Positions 1 to 11,364 of a stretch of DNA of 64,000 nt are shown piece after piece (position 1 is the stretch's first letter; the number at the start of each line of letters is the position of its first letter). Location: assembly GCA_003971905.1 (NCBI GenBank), contig RSEE01000078.1:124001-188000 (forward strand), given 5' to 3'. The DNA comes from Moniliella sp. 'wahieum'. Its lineage: Eukaryota > Basidiomycota > Moniliellomycetes > Moniliellales > Moniliellaceae. The position numbers and the translations under genes are program-made. A model generated the notes under the pieces. The model ran no database searches and was not told where the DNA came from. It was given only the letters and a program-made list of their open reading frames with translations.

Positions 1-1998
1 CGCCACCCAAACCGGTTTCCGCGCGCCTCGGAACGCCCGACTCGGACGAGGACGAGAGCGAGGGCGAAGGCGAGGAGGACGAGGAGGACGAGGATGAGCG
101 TGCGAAAGCGTCGTACTTTGGTAAAAACAAGTACGCCTATCATGGCGGTGACGACCTCGAGGCGCTCGAATCCGATTCAGAGATTGATGAGGAGACCAAG
201 ATCGAGCTCGAGGTGCGGGAAGCACGCAAAGTGCAAGCTCTTGCCCGGGAAGACATGACGGACGCCGACTTTGGCCTGGCCTATGCCATCCCCCCCAAGA
301 CAGGCACGGAGCAAGTGAAGCCTGAGGTGGCGCCGGCCCTGGCCGGATTCGTACTTTCAAAGACCGATCTGCCGGTGGCGCCATGGACAGTACCGAAGAG
401 CGCGAGGCCCGACGTGCAGCGTTCGAGGTAAACGTTGTGCCAGAGGCGGAGACGACACGACTGCCTATTGAGGTGGAAGGAGAGGACCTTCGTGCCAACC
501 CACGCAAAGCGCGGGCGGTTCTCCTTTCACTTTTACGTACCTCGGCGCCCGAAAAGATTGCCCTGGCGGGTGAATTTGGAGATGAGCTGGCGATGTATCA
601 AGAGGTGATGCAAGCTCTTCCCGCGCGCGTCCAACAGCATCGCGCCCGCCGAGCCGAACAGGCCGAGAAGAGTGGAGTGGAAGCTGTGGGCGATGACAAG
701 GACCCAGGTATGGGGCTGTTGCAGCTCCATGCACAGGTATACAATGCGTATGCGACCTGCCTCTCCTTCTTTATGTACCTGGCCACCCTTCCTTCCTACC
801 TCAAGGATCCAAGTAAGCTGCGTACACATCCCGTCATGGGCCGATTGCTCAAGTTCAAACGCACCCTCATGGCATTGGAGGAGTTGGGTCTTGGCCTGCA
901 TCCCAAAGCTGATCCCACCCATGCCGAGGACGAGGAAAAGTATATGGACCTGAGCGAGATGCTGGCGGGCGGATCAGAGGGGAGCGACGATTCGTTTGAC
1001 AGTTCGTTCGAAGAGTCGATGGACCAAGACGAGCTTGCCGACCTATTGGCCGAGCAGGAGAAAGAAAACACGATTCGTCCCCAGACCGAAGCTACCCAGC
1101 CCGAGCCTGAGCCCAAGACCCAAACCAAACCCAAACCTAAAAAGTCCAAGAAGGGCAAAGAACCTGCCAGTGTCGCACCCCTGGCCGAGGTAGGGGAGTT
1201 TGATGCGGCCAAGGAGGCAGAGGAGGTTATGGCCAACCGACCGACCGCAGGCTCAGCTAAGAAGCGGAAACGCTCGCTCCCAGGCGAGTCGGATGCGGTT
1301 ACAGCCCAAGGTCTTGGTGAGCCCGAGGCACTGTCGGAGTTCGACAAGGCCGAGCGCGCAGAGCGCAAACGAAGCTTGCAATTCTACACGACGCAGATCT
1401 CGGCCCGCGAGGCAAGGCGTGGCAAGGCCAAAGAGGAGAAGATGTCGGGCGATGCTGACTTGCCCTGGCGCGACCCAGCAGCGGCACGGGCGGCGATTGA
1501 ACGCAAGCGCCAGGCCCAAGTCTTGGCAGAGCGTGCTGCCCCCGCTGCCGGTACAGCCTTGGATGACACCGAGTTTGATGAGCGGGATGATGCAGACCGG
1601 AGGGCAGTTTTGGATGAAGGAGCAGATGAAGGAGCTGAGTATTACGACCTAATTGCCTCCTCTCGCAAGAAGGCGCGAGCGGACAAGAAGGCCGAGTACG
1701 AGGCGTCTCGCTTGGCAGAACGTGACGAAGCGATGGCCGTGGGTGAAGGAGAACTCGAAGACGGCGAGCACCGTGGGATTGGGCGACAAATCGAGAAGAA
1801 CAAGGGTCTCACGCCCAAGCGCAAGAAGGAGGACCGCAACCCTCGTGTCAAGAAACGTATGCGTTTCGAGCAAGCGAAGAAGAAGCTCCGCTCCATGCAG
1901 GCCACCTACAAGGGCGGGAGAACGCCATCGAGGGTGGCTATGGGGGCGAGAGCAGCGGTATCTCGAGTCATGTCATCAAGAGCCGCAAGTTTGCTTAG
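1..1998 (+). CDS. SAS10: SAS10/UTP3 small-subunit processome protein, 5' end missing
   Basis: Homologue of Sas10/Utp3, a nucleolar component of the U3 snoRNP/SSU processome needed for early 18S rRNA processing (known for the family). The frame is open from base 3. Visible parts in order: an acidic Glu/Asp stretch; SYFGKNKYAYHGGDDLEALE; a Sas10/C1D helical domain around 480-900 (LLQLHAQVYNAYATCLSFFM, HPVMGRLLKFKRTL); a long charged linker; and the diagnostic C-terminus NKGLTPKRKKEDRNPRVKKR near 1800-1860. The family ending, YKGG then a Gly/Glu-rich run and IKSRKF-Ala-stop, is present and stops at 1996-1998, but in the next frame. A slip also separates the frame ending at 431 from the one entered at ATG 383. 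Adding one G at about 381 and one at about 1915 would explain both, so I treat this as one intact gene. The true start lies before the window. Family assignment is secure. Confidence 0.93.
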
Positions 1999-4067
1999 GC
2001 GTCCTCTCATTCTGACCTACGTGATGCCTTGCGATATGGTGCTTTCCACCGTGCTGCATCCGTCCGCATCCTTCAGCGCATTATTCAATGGGTTACTCAG
2101 TATACTGAAAATTGGTTGATGCAATGAGAGAACCATATGGTACGCGTCGGCTGCTTGTCGGGCGATGATTAGTGCGGTAGAGCTACAAAGTCCCCAGGCA
2201 TCCTAATCGACCTCTCCGCCAATAGCCAAACACCAGAGACGAGCTGCCGCTTTTTCCTCCCGAGCCATCCATTGCAGATGTCAGAGGCGAGAGCTTGCGA
2301 AAACAAGAGGATGGAAGAGCGACTGTGGGACTCGGCCGTTTCGTCGGCCGTTTATTTGGCCGTTTCTTTCGGAGCTTCAAATGGCAGAATGCATTACAGG
2401 CAAAAGGATATATCAAGGTGGACCACTGATCATGCATTAATCACAGCCAGCCGAGACAGCCCCCTGGGGTGTGGACCATGCCGAAATGAGTGCCTGAAGC
2501 TTGAAGTGTTTTTGACCGGGGGTTCCGAGGGCCGCGATCACCTCTAACCCATGCTGACTTGCTCCTCATCCGAGGTGACCGGCGTCATCGCATTCAGCTC
2601 TGCTTTCAAACAGACACGCTGTGGGAGACGTAGGCCAATGAAAACAGGTACCCGATACCCGTACCGTCCTTTTGAAAACTCAGCTGAGCCGCTCGCATGG
2701 CTCACACCCTGGTCTTGAGCGCATGGTGGTCTTCATATCTCATCTGCATCGTCGATCAACGCCAGGAGTCAATCGATTTTAAAGAAAGCCGCGGAGGGTG
2801 GTAGCGACGTCCTGATCCACATGGTTACGGAGACCGCAAAATATGTCTCATATGCCAGCTGAGGCGTATAGACCAGAGCTGTCACAGTCGGGGGTAAGGC
2901 AAGAGACCAGGGTCGGGAGTAGGCCAAGGGATGGAAATCGTTTGAGTGGGGAAGAAGCAAGAGCAGAGGTGCGAAGCGGAAGAACAGGGAAGGAGCCGGA
3001 CGCTAGAGATGAGAAATAATTGGAAATGGGAGCGAGATCAGCCAAACTATGACAGAATTGTAAGCGATCGATTATACGCGATTACGGGCGGATATTATGC
3101 GTTGGTTGTGTGTGCTAGGAAGAAGGACGAAGGAAGGTTAGTATCGCTGGCTTACGTGGTTATGCACGCGCCTCCAGCCTTCGAATACGTCCGCGGAGCC
3201 TCAGGGGCTGGTGAGGCCGGGGAGGCCGCCGACGTGCTCTACGATCCGTGAAGGCAGTCACCGGTCACCGTCGCAACAGTACTATGAGTCAGGGGGACCA
3301 GGGGAGAGGGTCTTGCCGCAAGCGTGGGACACAAATGGTTTTTGATCTTTGAGCGCGTGAGCGAGCGTTCTTCAAGCTTCAAGAGACACCGCATGTGCGC
3401 AATATACGCAAGAACAACTCCTGATAAGCTCGGCACTCTGTACGTTCAGTCTTCCACAAGTCACCCATGACGAGGAGAGTGGCTTGAAAAGGTAGTAGTA
3501 GACTTACAAAAAAGGAAGCAAGTGGGAAAGCTTCATTCCGTCTTTTTGCGCATCCTGGTAAGGAACAAAAGCACCCTGTAACTACCCCTCCCCTTGTCTC
3601 TACTGCCTGGGTTTGTACAACGACGTTCAGAAAAGGCAGTCCTGAAGCTTGACGTAGACCTATAACCCAGGCAACAGAGACAAGCGGGCAGGGTGGGCTC
3701 GGCCCCCCGCTGTCGTCCGTAACGCGCAAGACCGTATTATATAGATCCCGCAGCCATCCTACAAAAGTTAAACTGTTCTCTGTCAGTACTCAGTCAGGAA
3801 CTGTGTCCTATACCCCGTCTTTGGCTGTGTTAATTTTCCGGCGAAGAACCCTTCAGGATTAGTCCTCCTCGTATACCGGTGCACATACACAACCTTGCCA
3901 ACAGGAGAGCCGACGCTCCAATAGAACGGCCTCACCTCGTCACTCTAGCTTCGTTCGCTTAGCTGCCAGTAGTGTACGGGCTGGATCAACTGGCCTGTCC
4001 TGCTCCAAAGGAAAGTACCCCTAAACTGCATGGGTCGGGACCCAGTCCGGGGCCCGCCTGTCATGCA
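1999..4067. other. Non-coding interval downstream of SAS10
   Basis: No reading frame here resembles a protein. It holds one arm of a diverged repeat pair (about 3060-3290), TTGAAGCTTGAA-type palindromes at 2495, 3370 and 3643, and three TCGGCCGTTT-like units near 2334-2370. Nothing else is recognised. Confidence 0.5.
3060..3290. repeat. Diverged intergenic repeat, copy A
   Basis: Matches 5025-5225 in the same orientation with many differences. Shared blocks in the same order are GCGATCGATT, GCGTTGGT, GACTTACG/GGCTTACG, CCGCGGAGCCTC followed by GGGGCT, and GTCACCGTCGCAACAG. Both copies are followed within about 100 bases by a TTGAAGCTTGAA-type palindrome. No coding capacity or terminal inverted repeats are seen. 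It may be an old intergenic duplication or a decayed non-autonomous element. Confidence 0.6.
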
Positions 4068-4778
4068 ATGGCAGTAGCAAAAAAGCAGGCTGCGAAAGCG
4101 CGATCTATCACCGCCGAAGCCATGTTTCGCGGCCATGTCAATCGTAAGTACCCTGAGGCCTGAGGCTCAGGCCTGAGTTCAGGTCTGAATATGTTGGCAC
4201 CGCGTCCCGTAGACCTCGCTTGGAGAGGACGTATGGACGACTTTCTCCATGAGCTCAGGAAGGTCCTGACTCCTCATTGGAATACTCTGCGGCATGATTT
4301 ACTGTATCGAGTGCGCATAATCTCTCATTATGTATCCAGGATTGCAGCTAATCCCTTCTAACCCATTTCCAGTACCGCCATCAAGGCCCTCATCCGACGC
4401 AGGCCGACAGGACGGGGTTCAAACCTGGACCGCTACATTCGTGAGACCTGGGGGAAGTTGCGCAACATGCGCAACACGCTCCCGGCTCATGTCATGCGGT
4501 TTCCAGCGTGTGCTGTGAAAAAATTTGCCCTTGTCCATATGGCCATGGTGCGCGTTCAGGCTTTCACGAACGGCAGCGACGCTATTGAGCGGGCAGCCCA
4601 GGCCCAGTGGACGAGGGTGGAAAAGGAGCTTCCAAGCTTGTGGTCGAACCCACCACCAGAAGCCGCTACATACGTGAACACGCTGCAGAGTCAGCTAAAG
4701 GTTGCAGGCGGCCCGGGGGACGTGTATCCGCATTGGTCGCTGCTGCTCCCGGAGCTGAACGCAGTTCCGCAGGCTTAG
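4068..4778 (+). CDS. Hypothetical protein, two exons
   Basis: Not recognised. Exon 1 runs from ATG 4068 (MAVAKKQAAKARSITAEAMF) to about 4143, where a good donor GTAAGT follows. A CCAG acceptor at 4371-4372 opens exon 2 at 4373, with a basic, helix-rich sequence (IKALIRRRP, RYIRETWGKLRNMRNTLP, VKKFALVHMAMVRVQAF) that stops at 4778. The exon phases disagree by one base, probably another slip like those elsewhere in the window. An upstream in-frame ATG at 3972 is possible but would add low-quality sequence. The roughly 230-nt intron is longer than most here and contains CCTGAGGCCTGAGG-type motifs. The basic composition would suit a mitochondrial or nucleic-acid-binding protein, but I assign no function. 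Coding status rests on the exon 2 composition. Confidence 0.4.
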
Positions 4779-5024
4779 AGGAGCTCCTCCCAGTGATATA
4801 GCACTGACCATTCATTCGGCCTGCGTAAGGACTTTGGTGCATCGTGCGTGAACATAAGAAGTCATGTGGTGCCCATTCACTTGAAGCTTGATGTAACACT
4901 TGATGTAACACCGTAGGTCACTAAGTAGTCACCACTATAGCTCAAGTGAGGATAATCGTGACCTGTATAGCGATTCACCCGGCTATGGAGACCGCAATGG
5001 ATGCTGAAATGTTTGGTACAGTAG

Positions 5025-5225
5025 CGTAGGCGATCGATTGCGGGCGAGAGATAGGCGTTGGTGGTAGGAAGCAGAGGACGAGAGGGCTACTGGACAAGGC
5101 TACTCGTCGTTGACTTACGCGCGCATCAGCAGTCTTCGGAGCCCGCGGAGCCTCGGGGCTAGAGAAGCTGCAAGTGCGTCGCGTTCGGTGAAGCCAGTAA
5201 CTAGTCACCGTCGCAACAGACAACT
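5025..5225. repeat. Diverged intergenic repeat, copy B
   Basis: Second copy of the sequence at 3060-3290, in the same orientation about 2 kb away. It carries an extra TAACTAGTCAC near its right end where copy A has a related CACCGGTCAC. The small gene at 4068-4778 lies between the two copies. Confidence 0.6.
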
Positions 5226-5353
5226 AGTACTACAGCAAGTCGCAAATAGGCAAACTCAAGAGGGCGCTCTTGAAGCTTGATTGATGATTAGACCCTCGAA
5301 CACTGCTGCAGGGGGCCGCTAGTGTTGCGGCGTTAGACAGATATTAGCTTACC

Positions 5354-5411
5354 TAGGCCCCTGGTGTGGCCCAGGATTGCCTATAGGCCCCTGGCGTGGC
5401 CCAGATTGGCC
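5354..5411. repeat. Two-copy 29-base tandem repeat
   Basis: TAGGCCCCTGGTGTGGCCCA (5354 onward) is repeated as TAGGCCCCTGGCGTGGCCCA (5384 onward), with similar following bases (GGATTGCC against GATTGGCC). Confidence 0.6.
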
Positions 5412-5844
5412 TGTGCGCACAATTGGCTGCGCCACACGCGCCTCCTTTTAACCTCCTGCTCCTCTGTGGTTGCATCCTGTCCCTCACCACCGCCCTCTCA
5501 TTGCGCCCATAGCAACCAGTATCCCATCTCTGCAGCCAGCACATCGCAGAGTGCTCTGTCCCACGGCGCAACAGCACCATCTTCTTCCCTGGACATCAAA
5601 ATCACCATCGTTGCTGCCTGCACTGCTACTGACCGCCTTGCTAGTCCCGCCCCATCGCTCGGTTCTCCTCGCCTGGTCTCATTGCTGCCGTACGTCTCCA
5701 TTCCTCTCCCGCCACACTCCGTCCTCCTCGCCTCGTTAGTATCGCTGTTGAACGCCCCCTCTGCCTCTCGCCCCGGCCCCGTCTCACTGTCTGCATTGCT
5801 TTTGTCGTATGTGTTCTCTTGCCACCAGCGCTCTGTTGCTGACC

Positions 5845-5910
5845 CTTGACCTCATGTGGGCAAAGCGCTTGACCTCTTGGGCCAAAGCGCTTAACCTCAT
5901 GTGGCCACAG
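5845..5910. repeat. Three-copy imperfect 21-23-base tandem repeat
   Basis: Units begin CTTGACCTCATGTGGGCAAA (5845), CTTGACCTCTTGGGCCAAAG (5868) and CTTAACCTCATGTGGCCACA (5890). AAAGCG ends the first two. Role unknown; it lies over 1 kb upstream of the transporter start. Confidence 0.7.
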
Positions 5911-7014
5911 TGTCCAAAAACTCCCGGAGGAACTTTATACGCATTTTTGGGTGATGTGGTCAATGACCTAAGCAAAATATTAATTTTTTACAACCCCCCG
6001 TGAAGTTACCAGTGGCAGCAAACTGAGTGTGGCTGTTGCGCTGATGCGACGCATCCACCCGCCCCACTCAATCTACACATCACATATCTGGGCCATGTTA
6101 TCCATTTCACAAATCATCAACATCAACCGTTGCGCGTTGGCTATAGATCATCGCTCCCATCCTGCGTCAACGCGCCCCGACGTTTGAAGTTCAACGTTCA
6201 ACACATTCAACGCGTCAACCATCCCGCTGCGCACAGGCTTCCGCGGGATGGGCCCCGCGCTTTGTAGCAACAGCTCCCGACGCGTTATATATCCTAGGCG
6301 TGCGCGTGACGATACTGACGGCACGCACATATGGGCCCACAAGTGGCGCGTCCGCACTGGGATTCGTCACGTCTATCACGCATCTGCGCACATCCCTGTG
6401 TCACCGCGTCACCGCGTCACCCCGTCATTTCACTCCGGCGACTGCCCCATGTCCTCTCCACCTCTGATCGATGATCGATGGTCGAGACGCGCGAGGACGG
6501 AGCACTGAACGTGTATTAGTTAATCATCGATCATTTCCTTGCGAGGCAGGGGCTTCTGGGACCGGGCGGGCGGACACATGCCGGGTGCATCCGCAACTAC
6601 AAACCCCACGGTAACATTCTGGCGTACAATTGACTCAATGGCCTGTTCCCAGTTTAGCTATACTGGGCCCATGCAGTGCCTCACCAACTTTTCTCCAACC
6701 CCTGGCGCCTCCGACTCCGTGGACTTGCGGACACGGTACTCGGTACCGCAGTGCGCGGGGATCAGATTCCAGACAGTTCTCATTGTGCATGCGCCGACCC
6801 GATTTGTTGTCCAAAAACGCCGATATGCTGAGCTGAAGACTTCAGGAGCTTCAGGTTTTTTCGGCGCTTGTGTACACTGGCCATTGCCGCACGCCTCGCC
6901 ATTGGAAGCCAACGTCCAACCACCACCTCCTCCCGCTATCTCTCGTCGTCCCGCCACTGCACACCCGCTTCTGCCCACGCCTCACCCTCCTTTGCGCTAC
7001 CCACATCCTTCACC

Positions 7015-8916
7015 ATGACCGCTGTTGAAGGCAAGAACGACGCTGTGGCAAGCGCACCTGCTGACAGCGGTGACACTCCTCGCCCTTCCTCCATTGCCAG
7101 TCCACCTCATTCTCCGCCTCGCCTGTTGATGCGACCCCCGCCGCTGACTCCAAGTCAGCCCCAGCCCCAGCCCCGGCCTCAGCGACTCCTGGAGTCGATC
7201 CGGCCTTCATCGTCACTGGGACGGGCCTGATGACCCAGACAACCCCCATAATTGGTCGCTTACCTATCGCTGGCGCTCACCATTCTTATGGGTATCCTCA
7301 CCCTCAACTCTTCCTTCACCTCCTCCATCCCTCGGGAACGGCGGTGGAGGAAATGGAATACTTCCATGTGTCGCAAGAAGTCATCACTCTCGCCATCACG
7401 GCCTATGTAATTGGGTGCGTCTTTCTTTGTCGTACTCTTTCACCCACGGTTCTGCTAACTTCTCGCTCGCACTTGATGCGAAACACAGTTACATTCTTGG
7501 CCCGCTCGTGTGGGCACCTCTGTCGGAACGTGTTGGCCGATACCCTACCTTCGCCATCGCTATTACATGTACACTGCTTTCAATTTGGGGTGTGCACTCT
7601 GCAAAAACATTGGCTCGCTCATTGTTTTTCGGTTACTGCTGGTTCTTTTGCCGCATGTCCTCTCACCAATGCCGCGGGTGTCCTGGCGGATATTTGGGAT
7701 GCCAACACCCGTGGAACAGCCGTGGCACTTTTCTCCGTCGCTCCATTTGCTGGTATGTCTTTTGGTTTTCCCCACTCCTTTCTCAACACCCGCATTGACT
7801 GACTCTATATGGAATCTACAGGCCCCGCTCTTGGCCCGACCGTTTCAGGTGCGATTTCAGTAACTCATAGTGGCGCTGGACTTATTACACAGCCACAATT
7901 TTCAGTGGGTGTGCGCCATTGCTGCCATCTTGTGTGTCAAAGAAACGTACGCTCCCATTATCCTTGCTCGCAAGGCCAAGAAGTTGCGCAAGGAGACTGG
8001 CGACGAACGCTACGTGGCGCGCATTGAGCTCAACCGCCTCGAGTTCGTTCCGTTGATGAAGGATACCATCTTGAAGCCCTTTGTGTTGCTGTTCAAGAGC
8101 CATGCTACTCGCTACCTCGCTCTATTGCGGGTACGTGTACGGCTGTTTGTACATGCTGTTTGAAGCGTTCCCACTGGTTTTCGGTGAGCTCCATCACATC
8201 AATGTCCTTCTCTCCGGTCTTTGCTTCATGCCCTTCTTTATTGGCGGTGTGATCGTTGCGCATCCACAGTGGTCTACTGGAATCCCCAATACATTAAGGA
8301 GGCTAAACAATCTCCCACGGGGATTCTCCCACCTGAAAAGCGCTTGCCTATGTCCTATCTGGGTGGGCCCATTGATCTCTATTTCGGCCTTCTGGCTTGG
8401 CTGGACAGCCTATCCGTCCATCTCAATTTGGTGCGGGTTGATTTCCACCTCACTTATGGGCGCAGGATTATTCTTGTGTTCCAAGGTCTGTTGACCTACG
8501 TTGTCGAAGCCTACCTTCTCAATGCTGCCTCCGCCATCGCCGCCAACACTATCGTGCGTATACACCTGTCGTTTCTTCCTCCCCCCCAACAAATCACTAA
8601 CTATAACGTTATTACAGGTCCTTCTGCCTTTGGTGCTGGCTTCCCTTTGTTTACTACACAAATGTTCCACCGTCTTGGACTGCACTGGGCGTTCACGCTA
8701 GTCGGGTGCCTGAGCGTGATTATGATCCCAATCCCATTGGTGTTGGGTTTCTATGGTCCCAAGTTGCGTGCCATGAGCAAGAACACCATGTCCTACGAGG
8801 AAGTAGCGATGATCATGGGGCTCTCCGTCCCCGCCCAAGCAAAGCAAGACCCGGAGTCTTCCCCCAGCGCCGAGCCCAAAGCAGGGAACGTCGGGACAGT
8901 GCACCAAGCCTCGTAG
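7015..8916 (+). CDS. Major facilitator superfamily transporter, DHA1 type
   Basis: Plasma-membrane proton-coupled exporter of the fungal DHA1 group (Tpo1/Flr1-like). Members export drugs, polyamines or other small molecules; the substrate here is unknown. ATG 7015 starts a Pro/Ser-rich cytosolic N-terminus. The group signature WDGPDDPDNPHNW spans about 7219-7257, and MFS motif A appears as GPLVWAPLSERVGR in exon 2. Later segments include AFPLVFGE, FMPFFIGGVI and GAGFPLFTTQMF near the C-terminus, ending SSPSAEPKAG...HQAS at 8916. Introns: 7415-7488 (74 nt), 7753-7821 (69 nt) and 8554-8617 (64 nt). At least four frame slips are seen, including at the ATCCCTCGGGAACG and TATCGCTGGCGCTC stretches; each is mended by one extra base in a short run. 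Length and order are normal for the family, so I read it as an intact gene in imperfect sequence. Confidence 0.85.
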
Positions 8917-9692
8917 GCTCCTATCGGTCTCAGCCCAAGTCCGAAACCGCGTAACGCGTAACTGCCCTTCACTGCTCCTCATGCACAAATCCTTTATTTG
9001 GTGATTCAATCTGTTCAGTGCACCTTAATGTCATTTGGACATGCACCTTCCTTGTCATTTGGACTACACCTTCATCTCATTTGAACCTACTCTTTTCCCG
9101 TTGTCAGCGCCATCATGCATCATGCATGCAGCAGATCACACACACACATCTCTCTGTTTCTATCCGACTCTCCCCTACGTTCTGCCATAACGGGCTCCTC
9201 TCTTGGAATAGGCCCATCAACTTTTCTCCCTTTCTCCTTCTCGAGACCTTGTCCTCATTAAAAACTGTGCATCTTTACTTGATGTGTCGTGACTCTGTGA
9301 CCAACTTGTTCTCTTATACACAGTCAAAATGAGGCCTGCTTGAAGTATATACGATACTTGGAGCACCGAGGGAGCAGTAAATCAACTTCCCACACTTAGC
9401 TCCCAGATAGTCATACAACATCCTCAGCACGCGCGGAAGAAAAACAGCTTCCATCTCTTCATCTGGGGTGGCTACGGTTGGGCTGGCATGTTTGACAGTC
9501 AATCAGGGACTGTGGTGGAGCAAAAATACAGAAGGTGGGGTGCGCTAACATCCACTCGAGCCGTCGCAAAATGCCCTAGGGTTTCCGATTGTAAACCGCG
9601 TGCCGTGATGGCTTCAAAGGATGGAAGGGTATGACCAAAAGATGTAAAGTACAACGACACGGATGCAACATGAGAAGGTCTGGAAGCCAACA
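8917..9692. other. Convergent 3' intergenic interval
   Basis: Lies between the transporter stop (+) and the CSL4 stop (-). It holds three loose copies of a GTCATTTGGAC/CTCATTTGAAC unit near 9030-9085 and a CATGCATCATGCATGCA stretch at about 9113. No gene is seen. Confidence 0.5.
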
Positions 9693-10470
9693 TTAGGCCA
9701 CCATGGGTTTGGCCACCTTGCGTTTCTCTACAACTCCTGTGACGGGATCGAGCATCTGATCCAGCTGATCGGCACCAGCGCGTTAGACTTCACTCGCGGT
9801 TTGAACGGGCTGGAGAGTCGTCCAACAAGGCACGTCCGAGGGAGCGCTGGACGATGAAGCAATGGCGTAGACTACCCCCAGCTGATGGCTGCGGTGGAAG
9901 GAAGTAGGAGCGAGCATCGCCCAAGGAAATCTAGATATGAGAGGTAGCAGAAAATTGAGCGCCCGAGAGATCAATAAAACTGCGTATGTAGAGAAAGGGA
10001 GGGCACGCACCACCTCTGCACGAACGATATCGCCCGGACGGAAACAGTCTACCATCTTGACCGTGTCCTTCTGCGTCGAGCGCACATCGGGCGCGCGAAT
10101 CAGGCCTTGAAAGAGCGAGTCGGGATTGCCATCGTCGGCGGCGGCGACCGCCATAGGCGGGAGCCAGCAAGCCGCAGGGAGTCCCGTCGATTGCCAGAAT
10201 CACGCAGCTGGCTTGCCTTGGGGACACACGCACGATTCGTACCAGAACGCTGGAGCCCACTTCAGGAACAGGGAAGCGGACCCCAGCCCCACGCACCGAC
10301 ACGGCCGGGCCCGAGGTATCGAGGGTGCCCACTCGGCTCGCCACCATCCATCCTCCACGGGGAAATACGCCTTCTGCGGATAAAGCAGCGGCTGTGGCGG
10401 ATAGCGGAGCCTGAGGGATGGAGCTCACAGGCTGGCCAGGGAGCACAACAGGAGTGCGGAGCATCGTCAA
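9693..10470 (-). CDS. CSL4: Exosome subunit CSL4 (EXOSC1)
   Basis: Homologue of Csl4, one of the three S1/KH cap proteins of the RNA exosome, acting in 3' RNA processing and decay in nucleus and cytoplasm. ATG 10470 gives [15 protein letters not shown], the expected N-terminal LPGQ segment. It is followed by [16 protein letters not shown], then [19 protein letters not shown] and the S1-domain core [15 protein letters not shown]...[14 protein letters not shown]. An intron follows (GTGCGTGCC... to CTCATATCTAG, about 9932-10011). The last exon carries [21 protein letters not shown] and the conserved tail [18 protein letters not shown], stopping at 9693-9695. A further intron probably splits ASSSSAPSD from ALVPIS. 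Slips near 10160, 9905, 9890 and 9740 each fit one missing base. Identification is secure; exact splice sites in the 3' third are not. Confidence 0.88.
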
Positions 10471-11364
10471 ATGTCGTTGTGGAGGTTCGGAGGGCTGGTC
10501 AGCTGCTACATTTTGGCCCAGTCAAAGCGAAATGGAGAGCAGCGGAATTGTCTGTTCCGCCGGCAGAATTTTTCAGCCTTCGCCTCCACCCAGCAAACAT
10601 AAATAGCAGCGAAATAGCTGCGTCTTCCGCTTCTTCCCAACCACCAACCACTATCGGGTAAGCATCTGATCCTCTTTTTCGCTGCTATGATGCTTGATGA
10701 GTTGGCTGTATGAGTCCTTCGGGACTCGATGCCGAAAATATCTCGCTACCTAACTTTTTTGTCTGAGCCATTCACCTACCTGTTTGTTACGGACGGCACG
10801 CTGACTCTTTTTTATCTTGTGTGCGATGGCCCAGGCTTCGAATATACGCTTTTGCCCTCCTCAGTCATCCGTTTATGCATCTTCAGCCATGTAGCCCATA
10901 GTGATGCTGTCTCCCTTCTGTCGTCGTCCACACACCGTTACCCAGAACTCACATACCCAGGAATCAGGTTCCTCAACTCTCACACATCTCAACGAGAAAC
11001 TCGCAACTCACGGACCGTTCCGTCTTCATCTGTTACGCCCACACCAGACGGCGCAAGTTCTGCTTTCCGAGCCTCAATCCATTTGTCGTATGTTGATGTC
11101 AACGTTCAACGTTCAACTTGAATGTTCAGTACTGAACTGAACACTGAACTAACGTTTAGTCTGAACGTTTAAGCTCACTAAGCAATGACGCGATGACGAT
11201 AAACTCGCCCAATCAACTCTTCTTCTTGTCCGCGGGCGTAGGCCCTTTCCACGGACTTTGGGGGGAATAACCTGCCCCCACGATACAACACCTGACGCAA
11301 CACAGGCGGACAATGGTGACAGCCGGATGGAGGCAACGAGCATGAATTTTGGGCACGGACATGC
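10471..11364. other. Interval upstream of CSL4 and downstream of COX11
   Basis: Contains a strong GAGTCC-TTCG-GGACTC hairpin near 10711-10726 and a dense AACGTTCAACGTT/CTGAACTGAACACTGAAC cluster at 11095-11170. The reading frame at 10729-11121 has no protein-like features. Confidence 0.5.
10711..10726. other. Perfect 6-bp stem with UUCG tetraloop
   Basis: GAGTCC TTCG GGACTC can fold as an exceptionally stable hairpin on the plus strand. It lies in a stretch with TTGATGA (box-C-like, about 10691) and a CTGA at about 10763, which hints at a small RNA, but no snoRNA or snRNA family is recognised. Chance is a reasonable alternative. Confidence 0.3.

Larger units (their letters stand above)
4779..7014. 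other. Non-coding interval upstream of the MFS transporter
   Basis: Contains copy B of the diverged repeat (5025-5225), a two-copy 29-base repeat at 5354-5411, a three-copy 22-base tandem repeat at 5845-5910, an AACGTT-type motif near 6190 and a GTCACC-rich stretch at 6370-6430. Reading frames at 5364-5849 and 6539-7018 are compositionally poor and are not called. The last few hundred bases are pyrimidine-rich, as expected of a fungal promoter. Confidence 0.5.

Noticed and set aside
5364-5849. 161-codon plus-strand reading frame
   Set aside because: Low-complexity Ser/Pro/Leu composition over CT-rich sequence, no recognisable motif, and shadowed by similar frames in other phases.
10729-11121. 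130-codon plus-strand reading frame
   Set aside because: It runs through the AACGTT motif cluster and has no protein-like features.
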